Source: an uncultured Aquimarina sp.
GTDB taxonomy: Bacteria; Bacteroidota; Bacteroidia; Flavobacteriales; Flavobacteriaceae
Assembly: GCA_947496555.1 (NCBI GenBank)
Contig: CANMDH010000034.1
Coordinates: 1 to 56,333, forward strand
Length of the DNA stretch: 56,333 nucleotides
Direction of reading: 5' to 3'
In this document: positions 27,827-36,024 of the stretch, in pieces
Layout of the letters: each line of letters starts with the position of its first letter
Position numbering within the stretch: the stretch's first letter is position 1
Made by a program: the position numbers and the translations under genes
The notes under the pieces: model-generated
What the model was told of the DNA's origin: nothing
Seen by the model: only the letters and a program-made list of their open reading frames with translations
Databases searched by the model: none

Positions 27827-28258
27827 TTGATCGATCTTTCTATTAAGTCTGCGAAAATAAGGATTTTCTTGAAAAAGAGAGACCAAATTGAAGGGCTATG
27901 TAAAATTAATATGCGTCAAATAAGAATTTTTAACAAAGTCTTTGATTTTTGGCCAAAAAAGTACAGAAAATGCATCCAAAATCAACCAGATACCTTCTAG
28001 GAGCAGATAAACACATGACAGTATTATAATATGTTGTTTTAAAATCGTTTGTTAGCGATCACATTTTAAGTGTATCTGCTATATGTTTATTGATTTGGAA
28101 CTTATGTACAAATAATTGGGACATGGGTTAAAGGAGTTTTTATAAATATTAGGTTTATTTGGTTTCAAACAAACTCTATATAATTTTTTCACGATAGACA
28201 CAAGGCTTGAGTGTCTTTAATTGTTCGGGCCAATTCTTAAAACTTAAACTTTAATATC
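27827..28258. other. 432-bp intergenic region upstream of the six-Cys peptide gene
   Basis: It holds the ileS promoter on one strand. Towards the right it has a plus-strand frame of 29 codons (27911-28000, cationic, MRQIRIFNKVFDFWPKK...) with no known relative, and an inverted repeat AGCAGATA (28002-28009) / TATCTGCT (28073-28080) that could close a 79-nt stem-loop. The stretch 28081-28258 looks like the leader and promoter of the peptide gene, ending in an A-rich AAACTTAAACTTTAATATC before the ATG. No clear TAnnTTTG box is seen. Confidence 0.5.
27852..27859 (-). promoter_or_regulatory. candidate -7 box of ileS
   Basis: TATTTTCG on the minus strand (27859-27852), one base from TAnnTTTG, with TTTG 24 bp upstream (27887-27884). 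It lies 26 nt before the ATG at 27826 and inside the longer open frame, which decides the ileS start. Confidence 0.5.
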
Positions 28259-28444
28259 ATGTTAAAAAAAATTTTGAAACTCGAAGGAGTAAAAGAGCTT
28301 AAAAAGAATCAGCAAAAAACCGTTTTAGGCGGTATCGGATGTGTAATGCAAGGGGGTAATTGTTGTATCGTTATTTACTATGGTGGTGATCCAATATGGT
28401 GCGACGTAGGAGGCAGATGCATTAATGGCGTAAGATGTGCATAA
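28259..28444 (+). CDS. double-glycine leader peptide with six-cysteine core
   Basis: A 61-residue peptide. Residues 1-25 are a bacteriocin-type leader (LEGVKELKKNQQKTVLGG), a form widespread in Flavobacteriia and recognised by C39-peptidase ABC exporters. The 36-residue core starts IGCVMQGGNCC, has six Cys and nine Gly, and ends GRCINGVRCA, so three disulfides or another cross-linked fold are likely. No exporter, immunity or modification gene is adjacent. It has its own terminator and sits tail to tail with a TonB receptor. It could be an antimicrobial, a signalling peptide, or a substrate of an exporter elsewhere. Confidence 0.8.
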   Translation: MLKKILKLEGVKELKKNQQKTVLGGIGCVMQGGNCCIVIYYGGDPIWCDVGGRCINGVRCA

Positions 28445-28464
28445 ATTTAAAATAACAGATAGTT

Positions 28465-28494
28465 AAACCCTTCGTAAAATTTTACGAAGGGTTT
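28465..28494. terminator. bidirectional terminator between peptide gene and TonB receptor
   Basis: A perfect 15-bp palindromic stem (AAACCCTTCGTAAAA against its reverse complement) with T7 to the right and an A-rich left side, between the peptide stop (28444) and the receptor stop (28512). Confidence 0.9.
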
Positions 28495-28511
28495 TTTTAA
28501 AAATGAGATGT

Positions 28512-30866
28512 TTAGAAATCAACAACAATTCCTATACTAGGTATAATTTGTCCTGTATCTGTTTCGATAGCAGTCAGACTTCTAGGTTCTACAATAGCTC
28601 CGGTGGGATCTCTATTAAGCCCAAATTGAGTAGGTTCTGGTATTTCTTGTCCTAAAACGTTTTGAGCTTCTACAAATACATTTAACGACAGGTTTTTAAA
28701 ATTCCATTTTTTATCAATACGCAGGTCGAGTTGACTGAAAGTATCGAATTTTTCTTCTCCCAAACGGCCATAATCCAAAATAACTTCGGGATAATTAGTA
28801 AGAGTAGCATCAAGATCGGTAGGTACAAAAGGAGTGTTTCCTGCAAAGCGATATCTGGCGCTTACTTCCCAATTGTTCTTTAGTTTATAACCACCGGTAA
28901 ATGAAACAAGGTGACGGCTATCCCATACTGAAGGCAGATAAATATCTCTGTCAAAACCGGTAAATTCACTATAAAACCACGTATATGCAAAGATGCCGTA
29001 AAAATTATTAGTTAGTTTTTGCTGAAACTGAAGCTCGGCTCCATAGCTTCTTCCTTTACCTACAGTAGCGACATCTTCACTTCCCAAAATTTCGAAGTCG
29101 GCTCCTTTATTGGCAAGAGAGACACCATCTAGAACTGAAACGGGATAATCGTCGTAACGCTTGTAAAACCCTTCCAAAGAAATACTTGACGATGGACCGA
29201 AATAGTGTTGCAAACCAAGTACATAATGATCACTCACAGTATAATCCACATCTTGATTCACCAGAACATTGTCATTATCTCTAAATCCTAAAATCGTATA
29301 AGGAGGTAACTTATAGTATCTGCCCAGAGAACCATTTAACCTCCAGTTTTCTTTAAATTCGTACGATAGAGAGAATCTAGGAGAGAACGTGGACAGGATA
29401 TTATTATCTTCTGTGAAGCTATCATCATCCATTCTAAAACCAAAAGAGAAATCTAATTTATCATTAAAAAATGATTTGGTCATATTGGCAAACAACCCGT
29501 ATTTAAAAAAGTCTATATCGGTATTAAAAATATTATTATCCGTTAGGTTGACTGTTTCATTACTGTAGTCTGAATACTGCGTATTAAAACCTGTAGTAAG
29601 TTTCCAGTCACGAAGGAATTTTGTGAGTTGATATCGCAGTTTGGTTTCAGATTCGGTTGCATCGTTACTAAAAATTACCCCAGTTTCATTTTCAGGATCT
29701 TCATATCTGGTAAATTCATTAACCAAAGTGTTATTGCTTACGGTAGTTTCCATAAAACCAGACCCGTCTTTAAAACGTCGTTTCCAGGATAAACCAATGG
29801 CATTGGTACGCTGATTTATAAAAGGTGCTTGTTCTAATTGTGCCTGTTGTTCTGCGTCAAAATCATCAGGTGCTTCTACCGAAAAATCATCGATAGACCC
29901 TAGGCCTATAAAATTGATATCATTGTAAGCATCAATTTTGTGGTTTATTTTATATTGATAATCCCAATAGTTGGGTCTAAAGGGAAGGCCAATGACTTCA
30001 AACAAAAATTGAAGGTAACTACGCCTTGCTGATACCAAAAAAGTAGTTTTTGCTTCTTCATTTTTACCTCTAAAAAGAGGTCCTTCTAATGTAAGTGCTG
30101 CTTCACTGGCACTTACACGAAAATTACCACTAAAATCTCTGTTGTTTCCTGTGCGTTGACTAAACTGTAATACTCCCGAAAGAGGATTGTCATATTGGGC
30201 GCCAAACGCTGAGGTAGACAAGGTAACATTATCTATGAATGATACATTAATTAGGCCAACAGGCCCTCCCGCACTTCCTTGTGTACTGAAATGGTTGATA
30301 TTTGGGACTTCCATACCGTCTAGATAATAAACAGTTTCGTTGGGGGCACCACCCCGAATTATCAAATCATTACGAAAGCCACCAATTGAGGGAGAAACTC
30401 CTGGCAGCGTTTGGGCAACCTGCACTACGTCATTATTACTTCCTGGGTAGGTAGCGATTTCTACAGCCGATAAGGATTGCGTAGACAATGGGGTTTCTTT
30501 GGGTCTACTTATTTTGTTGGCATTACTTATTACAACTTCATCCAATGCTTCTGCAGATTCTTTTAGGATAAAATTATAAGCAGGAGTTCCTTTAGATCTT
30601 ACAATAACGTTAAATTTGGTTTGTGTTTCGAAACCAACATAACTAACAATAAGGTTATAAGACCCTGGAGTAACGTTTTCGATGCGGTAATTACCATCAA
30701 AATCGGTTTGTGCTCCTTTTTGTGTTCCTTCAAGAAAAACAGAAGCCCCTAAAACAGGTTGGCCAGTTTGGTCGGTTACATTTCCAGACAGTTCGCCATA
30801 AACTTGAGCATACATGTTAGAGACAAGTAGTAGAGAAAGTACTAAAACAATATTTTTAATATTCAT
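28512..30866 (-). CDS. TonB-dependent receptor with carboxypeptidase-like N-terminal domain
   Basis: A 784-residue outer-membrane protein: signal peptide 1-20 (ends NMYAQ), a carboxypeptidase-like regulatory domain (about 26-105, TDFDGNYRIENVTPG, YVGFETQ), a plug (about 120-230: NDLIIRGGAPNETVYYLDG) and a barrel of about 550 residues. It is the short class, typical of siderophore, metal or small-ligand receptors, without SusD or an adjacent periplasmic binding protein. It is divergent from a MarR regulator with a perfect inverted repeat between them, so it is probably under MarR control, and tail to tail with the six-Cys peptide. Ligand unknown. Confidence 0.93.
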   Translation of the reverse strand: MNIKNIVLVLSLLLVSNMYAQVYGELSGNVTDQTGQPVLGASVFLEGTQKGAQTDFDGNYRIENVTPGSYNLIVSYVGFETQTKFNVIVRSKGTPAYNFILKESAEALDEVVISNANKISRPKETPLSTQSLSAVEIATYPGSNNDVVQVAQTLPGVSPSIGGFRNDLIIRGGAPNETVYYLDGMEVPNINHFSTQGSAGGPVGLINVSFIDNVTLSTSAFGAQYDNPLSGVLQFSQRTGNNRDFSGNFRVSASEAALTLEGPLFRGKNEEAKTTFLVSARRSYLQFLFEVIGLPFRPNYWDYQYKINHKIDAYNDINFIGLGSIDDFSVEAPDDFDAEQQAQLEQAPFINQRTNAIGLSWKRRFKDGSGFMETTVSNNTLVNEFTRYEDPENETGVIFSNDATESETKLRYQLTKFLRDWKLTTGFNTQYSDYSNETVNLTDNNIFNTDIDFFKYGLFANMTKSFFNDKLDFSFGFRMDDDSFTEDNNILSTFSPRFSLSYEFKENWRLNGSLGRYYKLPPYTILGFRDNDNVLVNQDVDYTVSDHYVLGLQHYFGPSSSISLEGFYKRYDDYPVSVLDGVSLANKGADFEILGSEDVATVGKGRSYGAELQFQQKLTNNFYGIFAYTWFYSEFTGFDRDIYLPSVWDSRHLVSFTGGYKLKNNWEVSARYRFAGNTPFVPTDLDATLTNYPEVILDYGRLGEEKFDTFSQLDLRIDKKWNFKNLSLNVFVEAQNVLGQEIPEPTQFGLNRDPTGAIVEPRSLTAIETDTGQIIPSIGIVVDF

Positions 30867-30908
30867 AATTATAGGTTTTCAATGGTTTTAAAGTGTTTTT
30901 AGAATAAA

Positions 30909-30940
30909 TTGTTTAATATTTTCGTGCAAATATTAAACAA
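30909..30940. promoter_or_regulatory. probable MarR operator, perfect 13-bp inverted repeat
   Basis: TTGTTTAATATTT (30909-30921), spacer TCGTGC, AAATATTAAACAA (30928-30940). It lies in the 129-bp divergent region between the receptor gene and the MarR gene. TATTTTCG (30917-30924), a near -7 box for the regulator, is inside it, so binding there could block expression. Confidence 0.75.
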
Positions 30941-30995
30941 ATAAGTATTATATAATAATAAATTATTGTAATTTAGTGTTAAAAAGTAGTTTTTG

Positions 30996-31631
30996 ATGAA
31001 GATTTATGAGTTAATAAAACAATTAGTTGATCTCACAGGAGAGTTTGTAAAAGGTAGAATGGATAAGGATATTCATATAAAATCATTTACAAATTGGCTG
31101 TCTAAACGTATGGATGGAACAGTTTCTACTGAGGAGTATGAGATCACAGGGCATAGTATAGAAGCAGAAATAGCGGCACATATTGGTAGAATGAGTAGGT
31201 ATTCTAATACATATATTAAATCTGCAATGGTTGATTTACCCTTTGCTACCGACATGGATTTTGCATTTACTGCTATTCTTCACAGAGCCGGACCTATAGG
31301 AAAAACTGATTTGATCAGGAAAATGGCGTATGACAAATCTTCGGGGATGGAAGTAATTAAACGATTGCTAAAAAACGGGATTATCGAACAATTTCCGAAT
31401 CCCAATGATAAAAGAGGTAAATTATTACGATTAACCAAATATGGAGAAGAAAATGTTATAAAAGCATATGCTGAAGCCCATAAAGCGGCAAAAACAGTGA
31501 GTGGTTGCCTAACAAAAAGTGAACAGATAATATTATTGAGAACTTTAAAAAAATTAGACGAGTTTCATCTGCCAATTTATTTAGAAGAGGAAAAAGATCT
31601 AAATGTAATTATCGAAAAGTATTCTTTGTAA
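30996..31631 (+). CDS. MarR-family transcriptional regulator
   Basis: A 211-residue protein, longer than usual MarR proteins (about 145) through an N-terminal helical extension of roughly 70 residues. The winged-helix core (about 82-160) is visible: FAFTAILHRAGPIGKTDLI, the recognition helix region KSSGMEVIKRLLKNG and the wing PNDKRGKLLRLT. A C-terminal helix (KSEQIILLRTLKKLDEF) would dimerise. TTG at 30993 is in frame, but ATG at 30996 is the better start. It is adjacent to the perfect inverted repeat and divergent from the TonB receptor, so local auto- and cross-regulation is likely; effector unknown. Confidence 0.9.
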   Translation: MKIYELIKQLVDLTGEFVKGRMDKDIHIKSFTNWLSKRMDGTVSTEEYEITGHSIEAEIAAHIGRMSRYSNTYIKSAMVDLPFATDMDFAFTAILHRAGPIGKTDLIRKMAYDKSSGMEVIKRLLKNGIIEQFPNPNDKRGKLLRLTKYGEENVIKAYAEAHKAAKTVSGCLTKSEQIILLRTLKKLDEFHLPIYLEEEKDLNVIIEKYSL

Positions 31632-31675
31632 TACTAAAATCATTATTCGCGATTAGATTTTACTATTTTTATCTC

Positions 31676-32458
31676 ATGAAGGAAACATTACAAATAACCT
31701 TAATTCAACCTGATCTGATTTGGGAAAATGCTCTCGAGAACCGAAAAGCTTTTACACAAAAAATCAACGATATACATCAGGATGTCGATCTTGTCGTTTT
31801 ACCAGAAATGTTTACAACAGGATTCACTATGAATGCTGCTGAGGTTGCAGAGACTATGGAAGGAGAAACGATGCAATGGTTAAAAGGTGTTTCAAAAACA
31901 AAAGGTTGTGCTATTACCGGAAGTATTATTGTTGAAGAAAATAAAAAGTACTATAATCGTTTAATTTTTATGTTACCCAATGGCGAATATCATACCTACG
32001 ACAAACATCAGCTTTTTACATTAGCCAAGGAGCAAGAAGTATTTACAGCGGGTCAAAAAGAGGTGATTATCGACTATATGGGCTGGAAAATTAAACCACA
32101 GATTTGCTACGATCTCAGATTTCCGGTTTGGGCCAGAAATACTTCAGATTATGATGTTCTATTGTATGTGGCCAGTTGGCCAAAACCAAGAATCAATGCG
32201 TGGGATACATTATTACAGGCCAGAGCGATCGAAAATATGAGTTATTGCATTGGTGTAAATCGTGTAGGTACCGATGGTAAGGGTTATGAATACAATGGCC
32301 ACTCTGCCGTATATGATGTTTTAGGAAATTCTGTAATTGATGAAAACCCTTTGGAAAAAGAAACGATTGTATATGCAATCATAGATAAATCTCATATATA
32401 TACCATAAGAGAAAAATTATCTTTTCTAGAAGACAGGGATCATTTCAAATTACTCTAG
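31676..32458 (+). CDS. nitrilase-superfamily amidohydrolase, omega-amidase (YafV) type
   Basis: A 260-residue cytosolic enzyme. The Glu-Lys-Cys triad is visible: E in VVLPEMFTTGF, K in YDKHQLFT and C in PQICYDLRFPVWAR. The length and the closely spaced RFPVWAR after the Cys fit the omega-amidase/YafV group, which hydrolyses alpha-ketoglutaramate or 2-oxosuccinamate left by glutamine-dependent transamination. Its stop overlaps the convergent Ig-like lipoprotein gene by 9 nt. No methionine-salvage genes accompany it, so the substrate is assigned by family only. Confidence 0.9.
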   Translation: MKETLQITLIQPDLIWENALENRKAFTQKINDIHQDVDLVVLPEMFTTGFTMNAAEVAETMEGETMQWLKGVSKTKGCAITGSIIVEENKKYYNRLIFMLPNGEYHTYDKHQLFTLAKEQEVFTAGQKEVIIDYMGWKIKPQICYDLRFPVWARNTSDYDVLLYVASWPKPRINAWDTLLQARAIENMSYCIGVNRVGTDGKGYEYNGHSAVYDVLGNSVIDENPLEKETIVYAIIDKSHIYTIREKLSFLEDRDHFKLL

Positions 32459-34063
32459 GATAAATGTTTGTTTTAGTTCCCAATTAGCACGAACATCGAT
32501 AGCCTCTGGAAAATATTTAATTTCTTCTGGTTGAATTCCTTTTAAGAAATGACCGGTATCCCATTTACCATTTTTATTGGCATCCAGAATCACCCGTATA
32601 TAATATTTACCAGGGTTAAGATAATCGAAGGTGATCAATTCTTCTTTTGGTACTATTTTTTCTGTTATCACTTCATCTTTTTCATCAGTAACTTCTACGA
32701 TTACAGGATACGCATCAACATTTTGTAGTGTAAGGAAAATGGTGCCATAATCCGCTAGTTTTTTTGTTCTGAAATTAAAATTAATGGTGTCGTTTACATT
32801 GCCAATAAAGTCTTTGATAGCTTCAGGAAGCATTTGCAATGCATAAGCATTATTTTCAGTTTTTTCAAAGGTTATTTGGGCTTCGTTTTTAATTTTATCC
32901 AATTCAATAGAAAAAGGAACTGCCAATGTATCTTTATCGGTTAATGAAATAAACTCTTTGGTAATGCTGTCAATTGGGGTATTTGCAGAAATAGTAAAAT
33001 TTTCATTTAACGGTAATACAGATCTAAATTTTGAATCGACCAGAAGTGAATCCTTGTATTGGTCCTTAAATCTTGGTACCAGGGTATCTTGATAATTTTT
33101 GATATTAGTAACTTCAAAGATTAGAGAATCTGCCTCAAAAAAAGGTTTAAACCAATAGTGCAGGGTATCTTTTTCTTTATCTTGTAATACTAATGTTTCA
33201 AAGTCGTCGGGTGCATCACTTAGTAATCTGATCTTCATGCTATCAGCTTCACCCGAATAAGGAAACAAAAATTCATTTTTTGAGACTTGTTTTGGTAAAA
33301 GTGCCTTAAATTCAGAGATTTCTTTAAATATTTCAATATTAAAAACCTTGGCAGTGTCTGCAGGGAGCGTTATAATTTCTTCATGAAAACCAATTTTATC
33401 CTGTTTTGGATCATAAAGGTAGTTTGAAGAAGCATCTTTTAAAGCAATGAGCTTAAATTTTCCTTCTTTCAGATTATAAAAGTCAAAAGAAGTACTATCC
33501 AAAGTATTGGTTACATATCTTGGTACGGTATTAAACACCATAGAATCAGAATAGTTCTCGTCAATTTCATACAACGCAACCGTAATATAAGGATCGATCT
33601 TTTTTTGTATTGAATTGTTTACGCTTCCTTTTACGCTTAACGAATCAAGAAAATCTCCTGTAGAGAAAACATATCTAAAGAAAGGATATTTGTTACCCTC
33701 ATTATTATCCTCGACACTTTCGCCAAAATTTATACTATAGGTAGTGTTTTGCAATAAGGTGTCCTCAAATGTAATTTTTATATACTTAGCCGCACTTCCC
33801 AATGGAGTAATTGTAGGCGGTGGATCCATGGGAGGAGAGATAATAATTTGCTTTTGAGCATCTTTCAGTTTTACATACTCATCAAAGTAAATACGAATCT
33901 CATTTTTATCAAAATTTGTAGAAAAATTAGGAGGAAAAGCTTTTACAAATACAGGAGGGGTTTCATCTTTTTCTCCTCCGGTTATTGATCCTTTTTTTGC
34001 ACAGCTAATCACAAAGGCTAGCAATACCAAGGTAAGCAATAACATTTCTAATCTTTTGTTCAT
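32450..34063 (-). CDS. Ig-like (SbsA/Big_5) domain lipoprotein
   Basis: A 537-residue outer-membrane-directed lipoprotein. The lipobox is LAFVISC after a short hydrophobic leader, followed by GGEKDETPPVFVK, the usual opening of these Bacteroidota proteins. A Big_5/SbsA Ig-like domain spans about 30-135; the rest is beta-rich, with a C-terminal segment (about 470-525) like a prealbumin-type domain: FDYLNPGKYYIRVILDANKNGKWDTG. The frame is open to 34114, but the ATG at 34063 puts the signal sequence correctly at the N-terminus. No enzymatic motif is seen. It follows comF on the same strand after a hairpin-rich 200-bp gap. Confidence 0.85.
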   Translation of the reverse strand: MNKRLEMLLLTLVLLAFVISCAKKGSITGGEKDETPPVFVKAFPPNFSTNFDKNEIRIYFDEYVKLKDAQKQIIISPPMDPPPTITPLGSAAKYIKITFEDTLLQNTTYSINFGESVEDNNEGNKYPFFRYVFSTGDFLDSLSVKGSVNNSIQKKIDPYITVALYEIDENYSDSMVFNTVPRYVTNTLDSTSFDFYNLKEGKFKLIALKDASSNYLYDPKQDKIGFHEEIITLPADTAKVFNIEIFKEISEFKALLPKQVSKNEFLFPYSGEADSMKIRLLSDAPDDFETLVLQDKEKDTLHYWFKPFFEADSLIFEVTNIKNYQDTLVPRFKDQYKDSLLVDSKFRSVLPLNENFTISANTPIDSITKEFISLTDKDTLAVPFSIELDKIKNEAQITFEKTENNAYALQMLPEAIKDFIGNVNDTINFNFRTKKLADYGTIFLTLQNVDAYPVIVEVTDEKDEVITEKIVPKEELITFDYLNPGKYYIRVILDANKNGKWDTGHFLKGIQPEEIKYFPEAIDVRANWELKQTFILE

Positions 34064-34131
34064 ATCTCCTTTACTATTTATAAGACACAAAGAAACAACT
34101 ATATTGAAAAACAAAAAAACTTAATGAAACT

Positions 34132-34246
34132 CTGTTTTAGAGAACAGTTTTGTTAGTTCTCTAAAACAGTAAGTTGAACCTGCCTATGCCGGCAGGCAGG
34201 TTAATCCCGTTTTTATAACGGGATCTCAAATTCAAAATTTGAATTT
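34132..34246. repeat. cluster of four hairpins downstream of comF
   Basis: Four adjacent inverted repeats: CTGTTTTAGAGAAC (34132-34145) / 34156-34169; AACCTGCCT (34177-34185) / AGGCAGGTT (34194-34202); ATCCCGTT (34204-34211) / AACGGGAT (34217-34224); AAATTCAAA (34228-34236) / TTTGAATTT (34238-34246). The second looks like the CCTGCC-GGCAGG dispersed repeat often seen in Bacteroidota. The block may act as a comF terminator, but its size suggests accreted repeat elements. Confidence 0.75.
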
Positions 34247-34265
34247 ATTGTAATCATTTTTCTAT

Positions 34266-34946
34266 CTATTCCGTAATTGCCATAGTGGCAATGCTTATTT
34301 TAATATTTGGGATAGATTTTAAGGCATGTGCGCATGCTTCAATAGTGGCTCCCGTGGTTACGATATCATCAACCAACAAAATGTGCTTGTTTTCTAATAA
34401 AGACGCATTTTCAATATCAAATGTTTCAGAAGTATTAACCCATCTACTATCCCTATTTCGCTTGGATTGTTTTGTATTGTATAACTTTTTTTTGAGCACA
34501 GCATCAATATATTCGATATTTAGTTTTTTGGCAATTTCCAGACCAAACTTCTCTACTTGATTATAACCTCTTTCTCTAAGTCGTTTTTTATGCAATGGGA
34601 CAGGCACAACAGAGTCAATATCTTGATAATCAGTATTTTGCAATAATTTTTCTCCAAGCCACCTACCTAGTTCCTCTCCGATTTCCTCTCTTCCCTTATA
34701 TTTAAGATTGTGTATTAGATTCTGTACCAAACCGTTCTTCTGAAACACAAATAGAGAAGCGGCATTTTCAATATTGACACGCCCGTAAAATACTTTTTCA
34801 ATTTTTTTTGCGTTTACGTTATGGAAATTACCCAAAGGAAGCTCATGTCGACAGGAAGTACATAGCAACCTTTCATTTTTGTGTAGTGCATTATTACAGG
34901 CAGCGCAATATGTAGGATAGAATAAATAGAGAAAGTCTCTTAGCAT
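34266..34946 (-). CDS. comF: ComF-family phosphoribosyltransferase-like protein
   Basis: A 226-residue protein. The N-terminus has a four-Cys zinc knuckle (CAACNNALHKNERLLCTSC, about 14-32); the rest is a type I phosphoribosyltransferase fold ending with the PRPP-binding loop LLVDDIVTTGATIEACA and preceded by DSVVPVPLHKKRLRERGYNQ. In competent bacteria ComF helps single-stranded DNA cross the inner membrane; in non-competent ones its role is unclear. Length and motifs match the ComF/GntX family. Confidence 0.93.
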   Translation of the reverse strand: MLRDFLYLFYPTYCAACNNALHKNERLLCTSCRHELPLGNFHNVNAKKIEKVFYGRVNIENAASLFVFQKNGLVQNLIHNLKYKGREEIGEELGRWLGEKLLQNTDYQDIDSVVPVPLHKKRLRERGYNQVEKFGLEIAKKLNIEYIDAVLKKKLYNTKQSKRNRDSRWVNTSETFDIENASLLENKHILLVDDIVTTGATIEACAHALKSIPNIKISIATMAITE

Positions 34947-35020
34947 TTTATTAGGGTGATTACCATTAATTATTATATTTTAGCTATTGAAATAACCATC
35001 TAAATTAGAAATTAATTATT

Positions 35021-35902
35021 ATGACAACTCAAAACAATAACTTAACCCTTAAAATTCTTATTGGTGTTCTAGGAGCACTGTTGCTTATTCTAGGGATTTT
35101 TACGTATAAGTTTTACAACGAAGAGAAGCAAAATAAAGCAATTTTGCAACAAGAAAAGGATCTTATCGAAAGTGAATTAGGAGAATTGATCACAAAATAT
35201 GACAATGCTATCGCTCTTAATGAAGTAATGGATGATCACTTACTTAAAGCCAAAGAACGTATCGTAGTACTATTAGATAGTGTAAAAGACAACGATGCAA
35301 ACCTAGCACTAATTTCTAGATACAGAAGAGAGGTTGGAAAGTTGAAGAAAGAGCGTGAGAGATTATTTAAACTTGCAGATAGTCTTACCACTGCTAATAC
35401 GCAATTGGCAACAGACCTTGATAGTACATCGGTAGAGTTAAATAGAAGAATTATTTATTCTGATTCTTTACAAACACAAAACTCAAAACTTGCTGAGATC
35501 GTAGAAAGAGGATCTGCACTTACTGCAGCTAATATCAAAGCTGAAGGAGTAAGAGTACGTAATAGTGGTAAAATATCTAGTTCTTCTAAAGCAAGTAGAG
35601 CTGAAAAAGTAAGAGTGTGCTTTACACTTTCACCAAACAAATTAACAGAAAGAGGAGATAAAGAACTTTTTGTTCAGGTTGTTAATCCTGAAAACAATCT
35701 AATTGGTGATAAAGTTTCTGTAAACTTTGATGATGCTATTCTTACCTATAGTGGTCGTAACAAAGTTTTTTATGAAAATGAAGCTTTAGACGTATGTGTA
35801 TTGGTTGATGCTGCCGAAGGAGAATTAGTAAAAGGTAACTATGTAGTGAACCTGTTCTCTGGACCTAGAATGATTTCTAACACACAATTTGAATTGAAAT
35901 AA
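35021..35902 (+). CDS. membrane-anchored coiled-coil protein of unknown function
   Basis: A 293-residue protein with one N-terminal transmembrane helix (about 10-30, LIGVLGALLLILGIFTYKF), a long predicted periplasmic coiled coil (about 33-165, rich in E/K/L with heptads) and a C-terminal beta domain (about 195-293, VRVCFTLSPNKL ... VNLFSGPRM). The two cysteines (VRVCF and LDVCVLV) may form a disulfide. I do not recognise a named family; homologues in Flavobacteriia are probably 'chromosome partitioning protein ParA'-mislabelled coiled-coil proteins, which its sequence does not support. It has its own terminator and lies before glyS. Confidence 0.8.
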   Translation: MTTQNNNLTLKILIGVLGALLLILGIFTYKFYNEEKQNKAILQQEKDLIESELGELITKYDNAIALNEVMDDHLLKAKERIVVLLDSVKDNDANLALISRYRREVGKLKKERERLFKLADSLTTANTQLATDLDSTSVELNRRIIYSDSLQTQNSKLAEIVERGSALTAANIKAEGVRVRNSGKISSSSKASRAEKVRVCFTLSPNKLTERGDKELFVQVVNPENNLIGDKVSVNFDDAILTYSGRNKVFYENEALDVCVLVDAAEGELVKGNYVVNLFSGPRMISNTQFELK

Positions 35903-35924
35903 TTCTTTTATAATCATATAAATT

Positions 35925-35957
35925 AAACCGCTGTATTCACTAAAAATACGGCGGTTT
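35925..35957 (+). terminator. terminator after the coiled-coil gene
   Basis: AAACCGCTGTATT (35925-35937) pairs with AATACGGCGGTTT (35945-35957), 13 bp with one U-G pair, 7-nt loop, then a T-run. Confidence 0.87.
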
Positions 35958-36012
35958 TTTTATGCATTCAACAGAAATTAATTTTGAAGGTCGTTAATTT
36001 GATAAATTCGAT

Positions 36013-36020
36013 TATTTTTG
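36013..36020 (+). promoter_or_regulatory. glyS: TAnnTTTG box abutting the glyS start
   Basis: TATTTTTG at 36013-36020 exactly matches the Bacteroidota -7 consensus and ends 4 nt before the glyS ATG (36025), which would make a leaderless or near-leaderless mRNA. A second box, TAAATTCG (36003-36010), has TTTTG 16 bp upstream (35982-35986) and would leave a leader of about 9 nt. Confidence 0.5.
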
Positions 36021-36024
36021 CGCA

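Noticed and set aside
24422-27886. Longer ileS start
   Set aside because: The extra N-terminal 20 residues are not synthetase-like and overlap a promoter box; ATG at 27826 used.
27911-28000. 29-codon cationic frame upstream of the six-Cys peptide
   Set aside because: No leader, no family resemblance and no promoter; kept only as a note in the intergenic entry.
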